36,716 bases of DNA from Atopobiaceae bacterium (lineage in GTDB: Bacteria > Actinomycetota > Coriobacteriia > Coriobacteriales > Atopobiaceae). The stretch's first letter is position 1; every line of letters starts with the position of its first letter. A program made the translations under genes and the position numbers. This document shows positions 1 to 8,626 of the stretch, one piece after another. The notes under the pieces are model-generated. The model saw only the letters and a list, made by a program, of their open reading frames with translations. It had not been told where the DNA came from and made no database searches. The DNA lies in contig JAFWMH010000081.1 in the NCBI GenBank assembly GCA_017510785.1, positions 1 to 36,716 on the forward strand, read 5' to 3'.

Positions 1-2
1 AG

Positions 3-428
3 GCCGGGACTCGCGACGCGGCCGGGGCGGGCGAAGAGCCGGGTACACCTGAGGCACGCGATGCGGCCGGGGCGGGCGAAGAGCCGGGTACACCTGAGGC
101 ACGCGATGCGGCCGGGGCGGGCGAAGAGCCGGGTACACCTGAGGCACGCGATGCGGCCGGGGCGGGCGATGAGCCGGGGACACCCAAGATTCTCGAAGAA
201 AGCGAACTTGTCAACGTACGCACCGAGGGTGCGGCGGGTTTCTTCGTTCCTACCGTTCAGGCAGGCGACTACGTACACGTGGGACAAGAACTCGCCCAAA
301 TTCGCGACGCCTTCGACGCCCACCCGTTAAAGTCGTTGAACGCTCCTGTTAACGGGCGCGTATTCTTCATGCGCAAGGAACCACTCGTCCAGCAACATAT
401 GGTGGTGTTTCGCATCGTAGCAACTTGA
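3..428 (+). CDS. Succinylglutamate desuccinylase/aspartoacylase-family protein, C-terminal part (5' end outside window)
   Basis: An open frame with no start in the window runs from the left edge to a TGA at 426-428 (141 residues visible). The last 80 residues read like the C-terminal beta-barrel of AstE/AspA-type zinc deacylases: GFFVPTVQAGDYVHVGQEL, then an I-R-D-x-F stretch, then NAPVNGRVFF and a closing VVFRIV strand. Before this domain is a low-complexity acidic/Gly/Pro linker made of tandem 15-residue units (G-A-G-E-E-P-G-T-P-E-A-R-D-A-A). The zinc-binding catalytic domain should lie upstream and is not visible, so the substrate cannot be named. The family hydrolyses N-acyl amino acids or related amides. 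A biotinyl/lipoyl-like barrel from another enzyme is the main alternative, but spacing and motif order favour AstE/AspA. Confidence 0.72.
   Translation, partial: AGTRDAAGAGEEPGTPEARDAAGAGEEPGTPEARDAAGAGEEPGTPEARDAAGAGDEPGTPKILEESELVNVRTEGAAGFFVPTVQAGDYVHVGQELAQIRDAFDAHPLKSLNAPVNGRVFFMRKEPLVQQHMVVFRIVAT
18..185 (+). repeat. 45-bp in-frame tandem repeat, about 3.7 copies
   Basis: Copies at 18-62, 63-107 and 108-152 are identical. A fourth, diverged copy begins at 153 (GAA to GAT, GGTACACCT to GGGACACCC). The period is a multiple of three and encodes the 15-residue linker repeat of the partial desuccinylase-like protein. The array may continue to the left of the window in diverged form. Confidence 0.93.
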
Positions 429-433
429 CGGGA

Positions 434-520
434 TGCGGCAGCGCGGCGGGCTGCGGCAGCGCGGCGGGCGGCGGCAATGCGGCGGGCGGCGGCGCGGCGG
501 GCGGCGGCGCGGCGGGCTGC
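434..520. repeat. GC-rich low-complexity tract (GCGGCGGGC-like 9-mers)
   Basis: Immediately after the stop at 428, a run of near-identical 9-12-mers built on GCGGCGGGC continues for about 90 bp. All six frames are open through it only because it lacks T and A, so I do not call a gene. Confidence 0.7.
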
Positions 521-576
521 GTTTGGCAAGCATGCATCCGCGACCTGCGCAAAAGACGCGGCCTGCGCAAACGGGA

Positions 577-1100
577 GATTTGCAGAGGTCGATTTTTCGT
601 CCGATTTCTTTGTGGCGTGTCATCGCGAGGGCCGCGATGAGAAAAAACCTGACGAAAATGCGACTTGTGCAACTGAAAGAATTGCACAGGTCGATATTCC
701 GACAGATTCCACCCCAGACATTGCACCGAGAGGATCGTCGGAAGGGAAATCCTGACAAAAAAGCGACTTGTGCAACTGAAAGAGTTGCAGAGGTCGATAT
801 TCCAACAGATTCCGTCACGGCGATTTGCACAGGTCGATTTTCCGACAGGTTTTTTCCGAGACGAAGCGCAGAGAGGGGCCCGGAGGGGCAAATCCCGACG
901 AAAAAGCGACTTGTGCAACCGAAAGATTTGCACAGGTCGATTTTCCGACAGGTTTTTTCCGGGATGAAGCACGGAGAGGGCCCTGAAGAGGCGAAACCTG
1001 ACGAAAAAGCGACTTGTGCAACTGAAAGACTTGCAGAGGTCGATATTCCGACAGATTCCGTCACGGCGATTTGCACAAGTCGATATTACGACAGATACCG
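577..1100. repeat. Composite palindromic repeat array, family A, locus 1
   Basis: This spacer before glnN holds repeated hairpin modules. The half-sites CGACTTGTGCAA and TTGCACAGGTCG face each other across a spacer near CTGAAAGAT, forming a 12-bp stem with one wobble (for example 661-694, 764-798, 907-940, 1009-1043). Each is followed by TTCCGACAGATT or TTCCGACAGG and a second TTTGCACAGGTCGA about 40 bp on. A larger unit including CCTGACGAAAAAG and a GAGAGGG tail recurs with starts near 751, 894 and 997. Open frames through it translate to repetitive peptides and lack ribosome sites. The rest of the spacer (1101-1461) shows no clear feature. Confidence 0.85.
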
Positions 1101-1461
1101 TCGCCGTGGACAGTCACGGGAGCCCCGGCAAGCAAAAGCAATCGCGATTAGAACAAAGCCGTCCACCAAAGCCAGCCGCGCCACCGCAAAGGACGTATCG
1201 CAAACCAGCACTGAACCAAGCAACTACCACTTGAAAGCATTCTGAAAAAACCCTGCCAGCTAACCGACGCAACGACGCCGCAAAAAAGCGCTTCGCGAGG
1301 CGACACCATGCAGAAACGTCCGAGAAACACGGCCTCCCTAACCTGTGCTCATTCGTTCGACCGACCGGCAGAACGCCGTTGTGGCCCAGCGCCAACGCGA
1401 AGCCCGCGCGGCCCAGCGACGGTAGCAAGCCATCACGACACGAAACCAGAGAGGAGCCATC

Positions 1462-3552
1462 ATGACGCAGGACAAGGTAACAGAGGAGTTCGGCAGCTTG
1501 GTATTCAGCGATGCCGACATGCGCAAGCGCCTGCCCAAGCCCACCTACATCGAGCTTTCCCGTGTAATTAAGGAAGGCAAACCCATCGACCTCGACATCG
1601 CCAACGAGGTCGCCCATGCCATGAAGGAATGGGCCCTCGAACGCGGCGCCACGCACTTCACGCACTGGTTCCAACCGCTCAATGGCATAACGAGCGAGAA
1701 GCACGACAGCTTCATAACGCCACAAGACGACGGCACCGTCCTCATGGCCTTCAGCGGAAAAGAGCTGGTACAAGGTGAGCCCGATGCTTCGAGCCTGCCA
1801 AACGGCGGCTTGCGCGCAACATTCGAGGCGCGCGGCTACACAGTGTGGGACCCCATGAGTCCCGCGTTCATAAAGGATGAAGTCCTGTGCATCCCGACGG
1901 CGTTTATCTCCTACACCGGCGAGGCGCTCGACAAAAAGACGCCGCTGCTGCGAAGCCAAGTAGCATTGGAAAAACAAGCGAAGCGAGCACTGGCGCTCTT
2001 CGGCCGCGAACCCAAGCGCGTCACCACGACCATCGGACCCGAGCAAGAGTACTTTCTCATTCGCGAAGAGGACTACGCGGCACGTCCCGACCTCATCCTG
2101 ACGGGCCGCACGCTCTTTGGCTCCGAGCCAAGCAAGGGACAAGAGCTCGAGGAGCACTACTTTGGAGCCATTCGCCCCACCGTGAGCGAGTTTATGAAGG
2201 AGCTCGACGACGAGCTGTGGAAGCTCGCCGTTCCCGCGAAGACAAAACACAACGAGGTAGCGCCGTGTCAGCATGAGCTCGCGCCGGTGTTCGAAAACGG
2301 ATCGCTCGCCGTAGACGACAACCTCCTCACCATGGAGAAGATGCGCCTCATCGCCAGCCATCATGGACTCGTGTGCTTGCAGCACGAGAAACCCTTCGAG
2401 TACGTCAACGGGTCGGGCAAGCACGACAACTGGTCGATTTCGGCCGACGGGCGCAACCTGCTCGAGCCAGGACCTCACCCCGAAGACAACCTCCAGTTCC
2501 TCGTGTTCCTCGCTTGTCTTGTCGCCGCCGTGGACGAGCACGCCGACCTCATGCGCATGAGCGTGGCCTCCGCGGGCAACGACCATCGACTTGGCGCCAA
2601 CGAGGCCCCGCCGGCGATTGTTTCGGTATTCTTGGGCGATGCGCTCACGCCGGTTGTGGAGGCTCTTATCCACAAGGAGCACGCAGAGGCTTCGGAAGCG
2701 GAGCTTGTCGACTTGGGCATTCCTCAGCTGCCTGCAATTTTCCGTGACAATACCGATCGCAATCGCACGAGTCCCTTCGCCTTTACCGGCAACAAGTTCG
2801 AGTTTCGCATGTGCGGCTCGCAGCAGAACCTCTCCGATCCTAACACCGTGCTCAACACGGCCGTCGCCGAACAGTGCGAGCGCTTTTGCGACTACGTGGC
2901 GGCGCGCGCGGACGAGGACTTCCAAACGGTGGCCATGCGCTTCGTGCGCCATACGCTGCGCGACCATCGGCGCATCATCTTCGATGGCAACGGCTATTCC
3001 GCAGAATGGGAGGCAGAGGCAGAGCGCCGCGGCTTGCCAAACCTCAAAACGACGCCCGACGCGCTGCCCGCCCTCATTGACCCAACCAACATCGCGCTCT
3101 TCGAGAAGTACGGCGTCTTGAGCGAGGCCGAACTCCACGCACGCTATGTGGCGAAGGCGGAGCAGTACGCCAAGCTCATCAACATTGAGGCCAATACCAT
3201 GACGTACATGGCGCGTCACATGTACTTGCCCGCAATAACTGCCTATTCCGGCAAGGTTGCTTCGATTGTTGCGACGAAGAGTGGGCTTGGCATAACTTCG
3301 ACCGTCGAGACAAAACTCGTGCGTAGCCTTACCGAGGGCGTCGAGCGCGTGTGGTCGCTCACGCACGACCTCGAAAAGACAATCGCCGCCACGCGCGCCA
3401 TCGACGATCCGGCCGAGCGCGACGACGCGTGCCGCGACCTGGTAATTCCCGCCATGGATGCCCTGCGCGCCGCCATCGACAAAATGGAGGTGCTCTGCAG
3501 CAAGGACTGCTGGCCTGTGCCGAGCTATAACGACATGTTGTTCTATGTGTAA
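1462..3552 (+). CDS. glnN: Glutamine synthetase type III (GSIII)
   Basis: ATP-dependent ligation of ammonia to glutamate, a central nitrogen assimilation step in the cytoplasm. The 696-residue length fits GSIII (about 690-730) and not GSI/GSII (350-470). Visible GSIII signatures include ELVQGEPDASSLPNGGLR in the N-terminal domain, KHNEVAPCQHELAPVFE and NGSGKHDNWS in the catalytic core (metal/ATP-binding Glu and His), and RLGANEAPPA. The ATG is preceded by GAGAGGAGCC, a good ribosome site 5-10 bases upstream. The gene stands alone: the upstream spacer is repeat array and a large hairpin follows the stop. No riboswitch or regulator site was recognised. A long opposite-strand open frame (3366-1114) is its antisense shadow. 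Confidence 0.97.
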   Translation: MTQDKVTEEFGSLVFSDADMRKRLPKPTYIELSRVIKEGKPIDLDIANEVAHAMKEWALERGATHFTHWFQPLNGITSEKHDSFITPQDDGTVLMAFSGKELVQGEPDASSLPNGGLRATFEARGYTVWDPMSPAFIKDEVLCIPTAFISYTGEALDKKTPLLRSQVALEKQAKRALALFGREPKRVTTTIGPEQEYFLIREEDYAARPDLILTGRTLFGSEPSKGQELEEHYFGAIRPTVSEFMKELDDELWKLAVPAKTKHNEVAPCQHELAPVFENGSLAVDDNLLTMEKMRLIASHHGLVCLQHEKPFEYVNGSGKHDNWSISADGRNLLEPGPHPEDNLQFLVFLACLVAAVDEHADLMRMSVASAGNDHRLGANEAPPAIVSVFLGDALTPVVEALIHKEHAEASEAELVDLGIPQLPAIFRDNTDRNRTSPFAFTGNKFEFRMCGSQQNLSDPNTVLNTAVAEQCERFCDYVAARADEDFQTVAMRFVRHTLRDHRRIIFDGNGYSAEWEAEAERRGLPNLKTTPDALPALIDPTNIALFEKYGVLSEAELHARYVAKAEQYAKLINIEANTMTYMARHMYLPAITAYSGKVASIVATKSGLGITSTVETKLVRSLTEGVERVWSLTHDLEKTIAATRAIDDPAERDDACRDLVIPAMDALRAAIDKMEVLCSKDCWPVPSYNDMLFYV

Positions 3553-3553
3553 A

Positions 3554-3649
3554 TCGAACTAGAGGGATGGCGCCCGGGTTTCTCGCTCGCTCAAGCCTCG
3601 CTTCGCTCGGAAGTCGCTCGCCGAGAAACCCGGGCGCCACCTAGTTCGA
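3554..3649. terminator. Large stem-loop just after glnN (probable terminator or palindromic element)
   Basis: GGCGCCCGGGTTTCTCG (3569-3585) is perfectly complementary to 3622-3638. Outside it TCGAACTAG (3554-3562) pairs with 3641-3649. The 36-nt loop can fold again. The stem begins two bases after the glnN stop, which fits termination, but there is no U tract, and the loop sequence is repeated at 3783. A smaller hairpin (GCGCC-TTC-GGCGC) sits near 3677-3690. Confidence 0.6.
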
Positions 3650-3782
3650 CGCAACGACCTGCCCCGGTAGAGTTTGTGCGCCTTCGGCGCCCCGCACACA
3701 AAACGCTCGGAAGTCGCGCTTTGGAACATCACAAGGGCGGTCGCAACCAGCTAACGATAGCTGACTCCGGATGGATTGGTGC

Positions 3783-3824
3783 GCTCAAGCCTCGCTTCGC
3801 TCGGAAGTCGCTCGCCGAGAAACC
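3783..3824. repeat. 42-bp direct repeat (second copy of 3589-3630)
   Basis: The 42 bases beginning GCTCAAGCCTCGCTTCGCTC are identical at 3589-3630 (loop and right arm of the post-glnN stem-loop) and 3783-3824. The second copy ends six bases before the stop of the leftward endonuclease-like gene. It can pair with the first stem-loop's left arm, so the intervening 280 bp could fold alternatively. A third partial piece (CGCTCGGAAGTCG) is at about 3703-3716. Confidence 0.9.
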
Positions 3825-3830
3825 TTTACG

Positions 3831-4958
3831 CTACACCGCGCAATCCGTCACGGGCGGAAGCAATGTTTTTATCAACGTGCGTTGTCGATCTCGAAATGCA
3901 TCGTCCTTCAAATACCGCCGAACTCTGTATAGCTCATCTTCCTTGCCATGACGCATCAACTCCCGCGCTATCATCTCGGCCGTTTTGTTTAGGGCATCAG
4001 CGTTTCGCACGTCATCAAACATGATCGGGAAAGGCGAGTAGCGCGCAATTGCATAATCTTGCATTCGATTCTTGTCTTCCTTCCGCGCACTCGAACTCGC
4101 GTGTTCCTTGTCTCCGAGGTACTCTACGAGGACGCGGTACTCAGGCCACTGAATATCCGGTTTCAAAGACTTATGCTTGAGCTTTTTCCAAACACCCTCG
4201 CTAACTTGCAACTGTTCGTTCGACAAAGGCTTTCCCATTGAGAGCCCGCCCCATCGGGGAGGCAACGTTAGAGCATGAAACAGATACCCCTCCATCGCAG
4301 AACCGAGCTTGTCGACGACACAGTTGGCCACCTCTCGTGCCAGATGCAATCCATCAACGAAGCGTAACTCGTTTAAAAACGATTTTATCTTCTCCGCCGT
4401 TGCAGGATTCGTCGGATGATTGGGGCGGTCGTATGTGATCTTCCCTGTTCTGGGCTTCTTCGCATCACGTCGATAATAGCCACAGCATTCGTCGCAGAAT
4501 TCCAGTAACCTGAGCTTTGTCTCCAGCATACTTATCGAACCTTGTTTAGCTTTGCTCCTGAGCTCGCGTGAAAACTGAACCAGCGCCAATGCCGGCGATT
4601 CAACAAAAACGCGCAGATGCTCCGGTATTTCAATCCTCGTTGCGGAATCGTTGCCTGGCACCACCTCAAAAAACGCGCCTCTAGGCAAATCGATGCCCAA
4701 AACCTCTGTGCGAATAGTCTTCGTCTTCTTGCGAGATTTTATGTTGGGAACAAGAAGCCTTAACGGATGCGCCTCGTCGATTCCCAGCTCCTGCATCAAA
4801 GCAGGGGCACCCAAGTCATCGACGTCTCGCACCGAATCGTCCAGTGGTGCTATTGTTGAATCTTCGCATCGAACAATAGACAACGCCTTACCGACACGCC
4901 CCATGCGAAGCAACATGCACGACTGTCTTCCTGTTATATGTATGCTCATCGTATCCAT
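3831..4958 (-). CDS. Hypothetical protein with C-terminal PD-(D/E)XK endonuclease-like region
   Basis: 375 residues, no signal peptide or membrane segment. The C-terminal third has P-D-I-Q-W-P-E-Y followed by VLVEYLGDKEHA and a K-x-R-x-Q-D-Y helix. This is the layout of Vsr/DUF559-type restriction-endonuclease folds (Asp, then Glu on the next strand, then a basic helix), often found with AbiEi-type domains in actinobacteria. The N-terminal 150 residues are unassigned; a cluster C-D-E-C-C-G-Y-Y sits in the middle. Base composition is less GC-rich than the neighbours, which hints at transfer. The start is uncertain: ATG at 4958 and ATG three codons later both have only a weak upstream GGAG, and the start region is duplicated at 4987-5017. 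No partner gene is adjacent. Nuclease function is an inference from the motif. Confidence 0.68.
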   Translation of the reverse strand: MDTMSIHITGRQSCMLLRMGRVGKALSIVRCEDSTIAPLDDSVRDVDDLGAPALMQELGIDEAHPLRLLVPNIKSRKKTKTIRTEVLGIDLPRGAFFEVVPGNDSATRIEIPEHLRVFVESPALALVQFSRELRSKAKQGSISMLETKLRLLEFCDECCGYYRRDAKKPRTGKITYDRPNHPTNPATAEKIKSFLNELRFVDGLHLAREVANCVVDKLGSAMEGYLFHALTLPPRWGGLSMGKPLSNEQLQVSEGVWKKLKHKSLKPDIQWPEYRVLVEYLGDKEHASSSARKEDKNRMQDYAIARYSPFPIMFDDVRNADALNKTAEMIARELMRHGKEDELYRVRRYLKDDAFRDRQRTLIKTLLPPVTDCAV

Positions 4959-5017
4959 GCCAAACGATAGCTCCGCTATTTTTCCGTATGCCCATCGTGC
5001 CCATGCTAAAACGATAG
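4941..5017. repeat. Duplicated 30-bp start region of the endonuclease-like gene
   Basis: 4941-4970 and 4987-5017 match over about 30 bases (TATG-CATCGT-CCATGC-AAACGATAG) with a few substitutions and one indel. The left copy contains the start codon of the leftward gene; the right copy contains a second ATG-x-x-ACGATG in a different frame. The rest of the spacer up to 5311 shows no gene I can support. Confidence 0.8.
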
Positions 5018-5311
5018 TCCCGACGCCATCTCGACCGAACGTAAAACCTTTGATAAGTAGCAGCTGTCTTGCGGATATTGAGCAGATTTCTCCCGAAAAG
5101 TTGCATTTGCGCAGGTAGAAACCACATGCAATTCATGCGCAAAACCGGCAAGATTCTTCGAACAAGGACCCAAGGAGTTCACATATTTTACATTTTCGCA
5201 GGTACATACGTCGTAGACAAACTCGTGTTGAAAACTCTATACGGGCGCCTTCCGAAATGTACCGATTCATACCGGGACGGCTAAAACGCAGGCAACACCG
5301 CAAGCGTCAGG

Positions 5312-5680
5312 CGCCTCGCGAAATATCGACCTGTGCAAACAAGGGATTTGCAGAGGTCGATATTCCGACAGATTCCGTCGCAGCAGGCAGGCATAGGGAT
5401 CACGACGAGGACACGATGAGAAAATCCTGACGAAAACGCGACTTGTGAAACTGAAAGATTTGCACAGGTCGATATTCCGACAGGTTTTTCTCGGGACGAA
5501 ACGTAGAGAGGGTCATGGAGAGGCAAAATCTGTCGAAAACGCGCCCTGTGCAACTGAAAGATTTGCACAGGTCGATATTCCGACAGATTCCGGCTCGACG
5601 ATTTGCACAGGTCGATTCTTCGGCAGGATTGATCCCCGGGAGCGTCGCACACGTCCGTTTTCCGGCAGATTCCGCCAGGG
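5312..5680. repeat. Composite palindromic repeat array, family A, locus 2
   Basis: Same modules and order as at 577-1100: TTTGCAGAGGTCGATATTCC near 5347, a CGATGAGAAAATCCTGACG lead-in near 5413, the facing half-sites CGACTTGTG and TTTGCACAGGTCGA around CTGAAAGA (5440-5475 and 5540-5577), the TTCCGACAGATT tail, a further TTTGCACAGGTCGA near 5602, and the GAGAGGG block near 5505. The sequence beyond, to 5846, is without a recognised feature. Confidence 0.85.
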
Positions 5681-5846
5681 CAATCCGGCCGCACCCGTAC
5701 ACCGCTCCAGTTTGCACGTCCCCTTCATGCGAACCTAACGCCAAGCACCGACTTACCACCGTGCCCACTGCGCGCCCCGCTACAACGTACGCAACGCATC
5801 GACATCTCGGCAGCCATCGAGTCAGCCACCTTCGCAGCTAACCCCG

Positions 5847-6545
5847 CTACAGCGTGCGCAGCGCATCGACCAGCGCGGTTTTGCTTGCGGTGCGCTCGTC
5901 CTTCTCCTTAATCACCTTCGCAGGACAGCCGGCAACAACGACGCCCGCAGGCACGTCCTCAATAACCACGGCCCCGGCAGCCACCACCGAGCCTGCTCCC
6001 ACACGCACGCCCTCCAAAACGACTGCGTTGGCGCCTATCATAACGTCATCCTCCACCACAACAGGTGTGGCACTTGCCGGCTCCACCACACCCGCCAGCA
6101 CGGTACCAGCCCCAATATGACACCGCTTGCCCACGGTCGCGCGACCACCCAGCACGCACCCCATGTCTATCATGGTGCCCGCACCAATGACCGCCCCAAT
6201 GTTCACGATGGCACCCATCATGATGATGGCGCCGTCGCCAATCTCCACCTGCTCGCGAATAATCGCGCCCGGCTCGATGCGCGCATTCACGGGCTTGAGG
6301 TCGAGCAGCGGCACGGCCGTATTGCGTCGGTCGGCCTCAACGATGAAGTCCTCGATGTCGTCGGCATTCTCCTCGAGCACTGGACGGAGCTCCTCCCAGT
6401 CCCCAAACACGATTTTGTCTCCTGCGCCGAACACGCGAGCCGAGCCGTAGTCCACCGAAGATCCGGAACGTTCGCGTACGTACACCTTTACCGGCGTCGT
6501 TTTTTTCGCGTTGGCGATGTAGTCGATGACCTCTTGCGCGTCCAT
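5847..6545 (-). CDS. dapH: 2,3,4,5-tetrahydropyridine-2,6-dicarboxylate N-acetyltransferase
   Basis: Acetyl-CoA-dependent acetylation of tetrahydrodipicolinate, the entry to the acetylated branch of diaminopimelate/lysine synthesis. 232 residues, the length of Bacillus DapH. The N-terminal domain carries TTPVKVYV and [13 protein letters not shown]. From about residue 90 a left-handed beta-helix of hexapeptide repeats follows ([52 protein letters not shown]). The ATG at 6545 is chosen because AGAAAGG lies 7-13 bases upstream and homology begins at M-D-A-Q; the open frame extends 75 codons further, but that stretch is Gly/Arg low-complexity spacer. It follows lysA on the same strand after 285 bp, so co-transcription is likely but not certain. 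Confidence 0.95.
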   Translation of the reverse strand: MDAQEVIDYIANAKKTTPVKVYVRERSGSSVDYGSARVFGAGDKIVFGDWEELRPVLEENADDIEDFIVEADRRNTAVPLLDLKPVNARIEPGAIIREQVEIGDGAIIMMGAIVNIGAVIGAGTMIDMGCVLGGRATVGKRCHIGAGTVLAGVVEPASATPVVVEDDVMIGANAVVLEGVRVGAGSVVAAGAVVIEDVPAGVVVAGCPAKVIKEKDERTASKTALVDALRTL

Positions 6546-6693
6546 ACAATATGCCTTTCTCTTGCTAAACGATTCGTCTTGCCCGCTTCCTCGCACACCA
6601 CAAAGGAGACAAAAACTTACAGTTTGCTGCCAAGCCGACCGATCAAGAACCATGCACCCCGTCTGCCCATATGCAACGCCGCAGCACGCCCCA

Positions 6694-6802
6694 GAGCCGC
6701 CGAACCCGCCACGGCCACCGCGCCCACCACGGCCGACAGAGTCGCGACCCGCCAGACCCTGCCAGCCCACCGCGCCCAGCCGGAGCCGCCGAACCCGCCA
6801 CG
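6694..6802. repeat. 20-bp direct repeats in a low-complexity lysA-dapH spacer
   Basis: GAGCCGCCGAACCCGCCACG occurs at 6694-6713 and 6783-6802, inside a C/G-rich, CCACGG-type low-complexity stretch filling the 285-bp gap. On the transcribed (minus) strand it is G-rich (GTGGCGGGTTCGGCGG). No gene or terminator is recognised in the gap. Confidence 0.85.
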
Positions 6803-6830
6803 CCCAACGGCGCCGCGACCTGCCTGACCT

Positions 6831-8264
6831 TTACGGCTCACCCCCAACCACGGCCTGCTCCAAAGCGATTCGCTCCAACCTTTCGCCGAACGGACTCGCG
6901 TCCAACGTTGCGAAATAGTCGGCAGCAGTCTCGGCACGGCGGATAAGATCCGACGAGCCGTCAGGATGCAGCAGCACCTCGGCACTGCGCAGTCGACCAT
7001 TGTAGTTGTAACCCATCGACCTGCCGTGCGCACCCGTGTCGTGAATCACCAGCAAGTCCCCCGCCTCGACCTCGGGCAGCGCACGCGCATTCGCGAAACG
7101 GTCGTTGTTCTCGCACAGGCCACCCACTACGTCGTATACATGTGTTGGAGGCTCTAAGGTTTTGTCTGCTCCACCAGGATGTCCCACCACCGTCACGTGG
7201 TGATACGCGTCGTACATCGCCGGGCGCATGAGGTCGGCCGCGCAAGCATCGACGCCCACGTAGTCATGATAGGTTCGCTTGAGATGCAGCGCGCGCGTCA
7301 CAATACAACCGTGGGGACCTGTCATGAAGCGACCAAGCTCGGTAAAGAGCGCGACGCCACCCATCCCCGCAGGCACCAGCACGTTCTCGAACGCCTTTCG
7401 CACGGCCTCGCCAATCGCGCGAATATCGCAGGGCTCGTCGTCGGGCGCATAGGGAATGCCGACCCCGCCCGAAAGGTTAACGAACGCAACGTGCACACCC
7501 GTCTCACGATGGAGCCGCACGGCCTCGGTAAAAAGCAAATGCGCGAGCGCAGGATAATAGCCGTTTCCGTGAGTGTTGCTCGCGAGCAACGCATGGAGGC
7601 CAATCGCTCGCACACCGCGGGCCACCAGCGCGCGACACGCCTCGGTGAGCTGCGTGGGAGTCATGCCGAACTTCGAGGTTTCGGGCGTGTCGAAAATGCC
7701 GTTCGTCCCCTCGAAGTCGCCGCCGGGGTTTACGCGCAAGCACACAACTTCGGGGAGACGACCCACCGATCGCTCGTAAAAGTCAACCATGTCGAGTGCG
7801 TCGAAGTTCACGAGCGCCTCAAGACGCGCAGCATGACGGAAGTCTGCGGCGGGCGTGTCGTTCGACGAAAACATGATGTCGTGACCTTGGGCGCCGACCG
7901 CTTCTGCCAACATAAGCTCGGGGCGCGTGGCGCAGTCGAATCCACAACCGTACTCGGCAAGCACCTGCATGATGGCCGGGTTGGGGTTGGCCTTCACCGC
8001 GAAGTACTCCCGAAAGCCCTCGTTCCACGAGAACGCCGCGAGCAAATCCTCCGCCGTGCGGCGTATGCCCGCCTCGTCGTACAGGTGAAACGGCGTGGAA
8101 TATTGGGAGACAAGCTCCTCGAGCTGCCGTTTCGTTACAAACAGCGGTTTGGGATGGGTGGACTCGGGACGCGCAGGGTTCGAACGTGACCGCTCGACGT
8201 GCGCGGGCTCGAGGCGCACCGTCTCGGGGCGCTCGAGCCCGAGGCGCGCGGATTCTAGCTTCAT
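6831..8264 (-). CDS. lysA: Diaminopimelate decarboxylase
   Basis: PLP-dependent decarboxylation of meso-diaminopimelate to L-lysine. The alanine-racemase-like barrel begins near residue 55 (STPFHLYDEAGIRRT), with the Schiff-base lysine K91 in YFAVKANPNP. Other landmarks are the glycine loop NLSGGVGIPY, and in the C-terminal domain GGLCENNDRF (active-site Cys of the neighbouring subunit) and GAHGRSMGYNYNG. The ATG at 8264 has AGGAGG nine bases upstream. At 477 residues it is longer than usual (about 420): the first 40 residues are a Pro/Arg/Glu-rich extension absent from typical LysA, whose DNA is itself imperfectly repetitive. It heads the leftward arm of a divergent lysine locus with dapH behind it. 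Confidence 0.95.
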   Translation of the reverse strand: MKLESARLGLERPETVRLEPAHVERSRSNPARPESTHPKPLFVTKRQLEELVSQYSTPFHLYDEAGIRRTAEDLLAAFSWNEGFREYFAVKANPNPAIMQVLAEYGCGFDCATRPELMLAEAVGAQGHDIMFSSNDTPAADFRHAARLEALVNFDALDMVDFYERSVGRLPEVVCLRVNPGGDFEGTNGIFDTPETSKFGMTPTQLTEACRALVARGVRAIGLHALLASNTHGNGYYPALAHLLFTEAVRLHRETGVHVAFVNLSGGVGIPYAPDDEPCDIRAIGEAVRKAFENVLVPAGMGGVALFTELGRFMTGPHGCIVTRALHLKRTYHDYVGVDACAADLMRPAMYDAYHHVTVVGHPGGADKTLEPPTHVYDVVGGLCENNDRFANARALPEVEAGDLLVIHDTGAHGRSMGYNYNGRLRSAEVLLHPDGSSDLIRRAETAADYFATLDASPFGERLERIALEQAVVGGEP

Positions 8265-8314
8265 AAAAATCGCCTCCTCTACGGAACGCACCTTATCATG
8301 CGTTCGAGGCATGC

Positions 8315-8392
8315 AAACCACTGGTTACCAGCTCGAATCACGCCAGACACGTATGCGTCGATACACGTAAACCATTGGTTACCAGCTCGAAT
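8315..8392. promoter_or_regulatory. Two 24-bp direct repeats with CTGGTTACCAG palindrome, candidate operators of the lysine locus
   Basis: AAACCA-C/T-TGGTTACCAG followed by CTCGAAT is present at 8315-8338 and 8369-8392, exactly 54 bp apart. The core CTGGT-T-ACCAG of the left copy is a perfect palindrome; the right copy differs by one base. They lie in the 362-bp gap between divergent lysA (start 8264) and the M20 deacetylase (start 8627). The left copy overlaps the likely -35 area for lysA (TGGTTT, 17 bp, GATAAG). TGGT-N-ACCA cores are common for GntR-type and other dimeric repressors. An AT-rich stretch with TATATT at about 8466-8471 could serve the rightward gene. No lysine riboswitch fold was recognised. 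Confidence 0.6.
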
Positions 8393-8626
8393 TGCGTCGG
8401 ACACGCGTCCGTAGCCACACAATGAGAGAATGATTTTGCAATCGCTCTTTTATCATAAAACCCTTATATTACTGCACACGATTCGTTGGTTTTGTCACTA
8501 GACCGTCGCTGAAACACACGTGCAGTAACCGGTGCATGGAATCAACCGATGATTCTTGGCTGTCTATTCCCCGCCGAGTCATACGCACTCAGGGCACGAT
8601 TCGGAAAACTGCAATGAGGAGCCACC

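Noticed and set aside
327..1245. Several overlapping open frames of 200-270 codons on both strands
   Set aside because: They only translate the palindromic repeats (peptides such as H-R-S-I-F-R-Q repeated), lack ribosome sites, and are open on both strands at once.
1114..3366. 750-codon open frame on the minus strand across glnN
   Set aside because: It is antisense to the well-supported GSIII gene, has no homologous motifs, and arises from GC-rich codon bias.
5069..5284. 71-codon plus-strand open frame in the 4959-5311 spacer
   Set aside because: No ribosome site, no recognisable domain, and composition not gene-like.
6546..6770. 75-codon N-terminal extension of dapH ([11 protein letters not shown])
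   Set aside because: Homology starts at M-D-A-Q with a good ribosome site; the extension is low-complexity spacer DNA.
8265..8626. Lysine riboswitch
   Set aside because: I could not trace the conserved L-box core and junctions; the direct repeats explain the regulatory appearance better.
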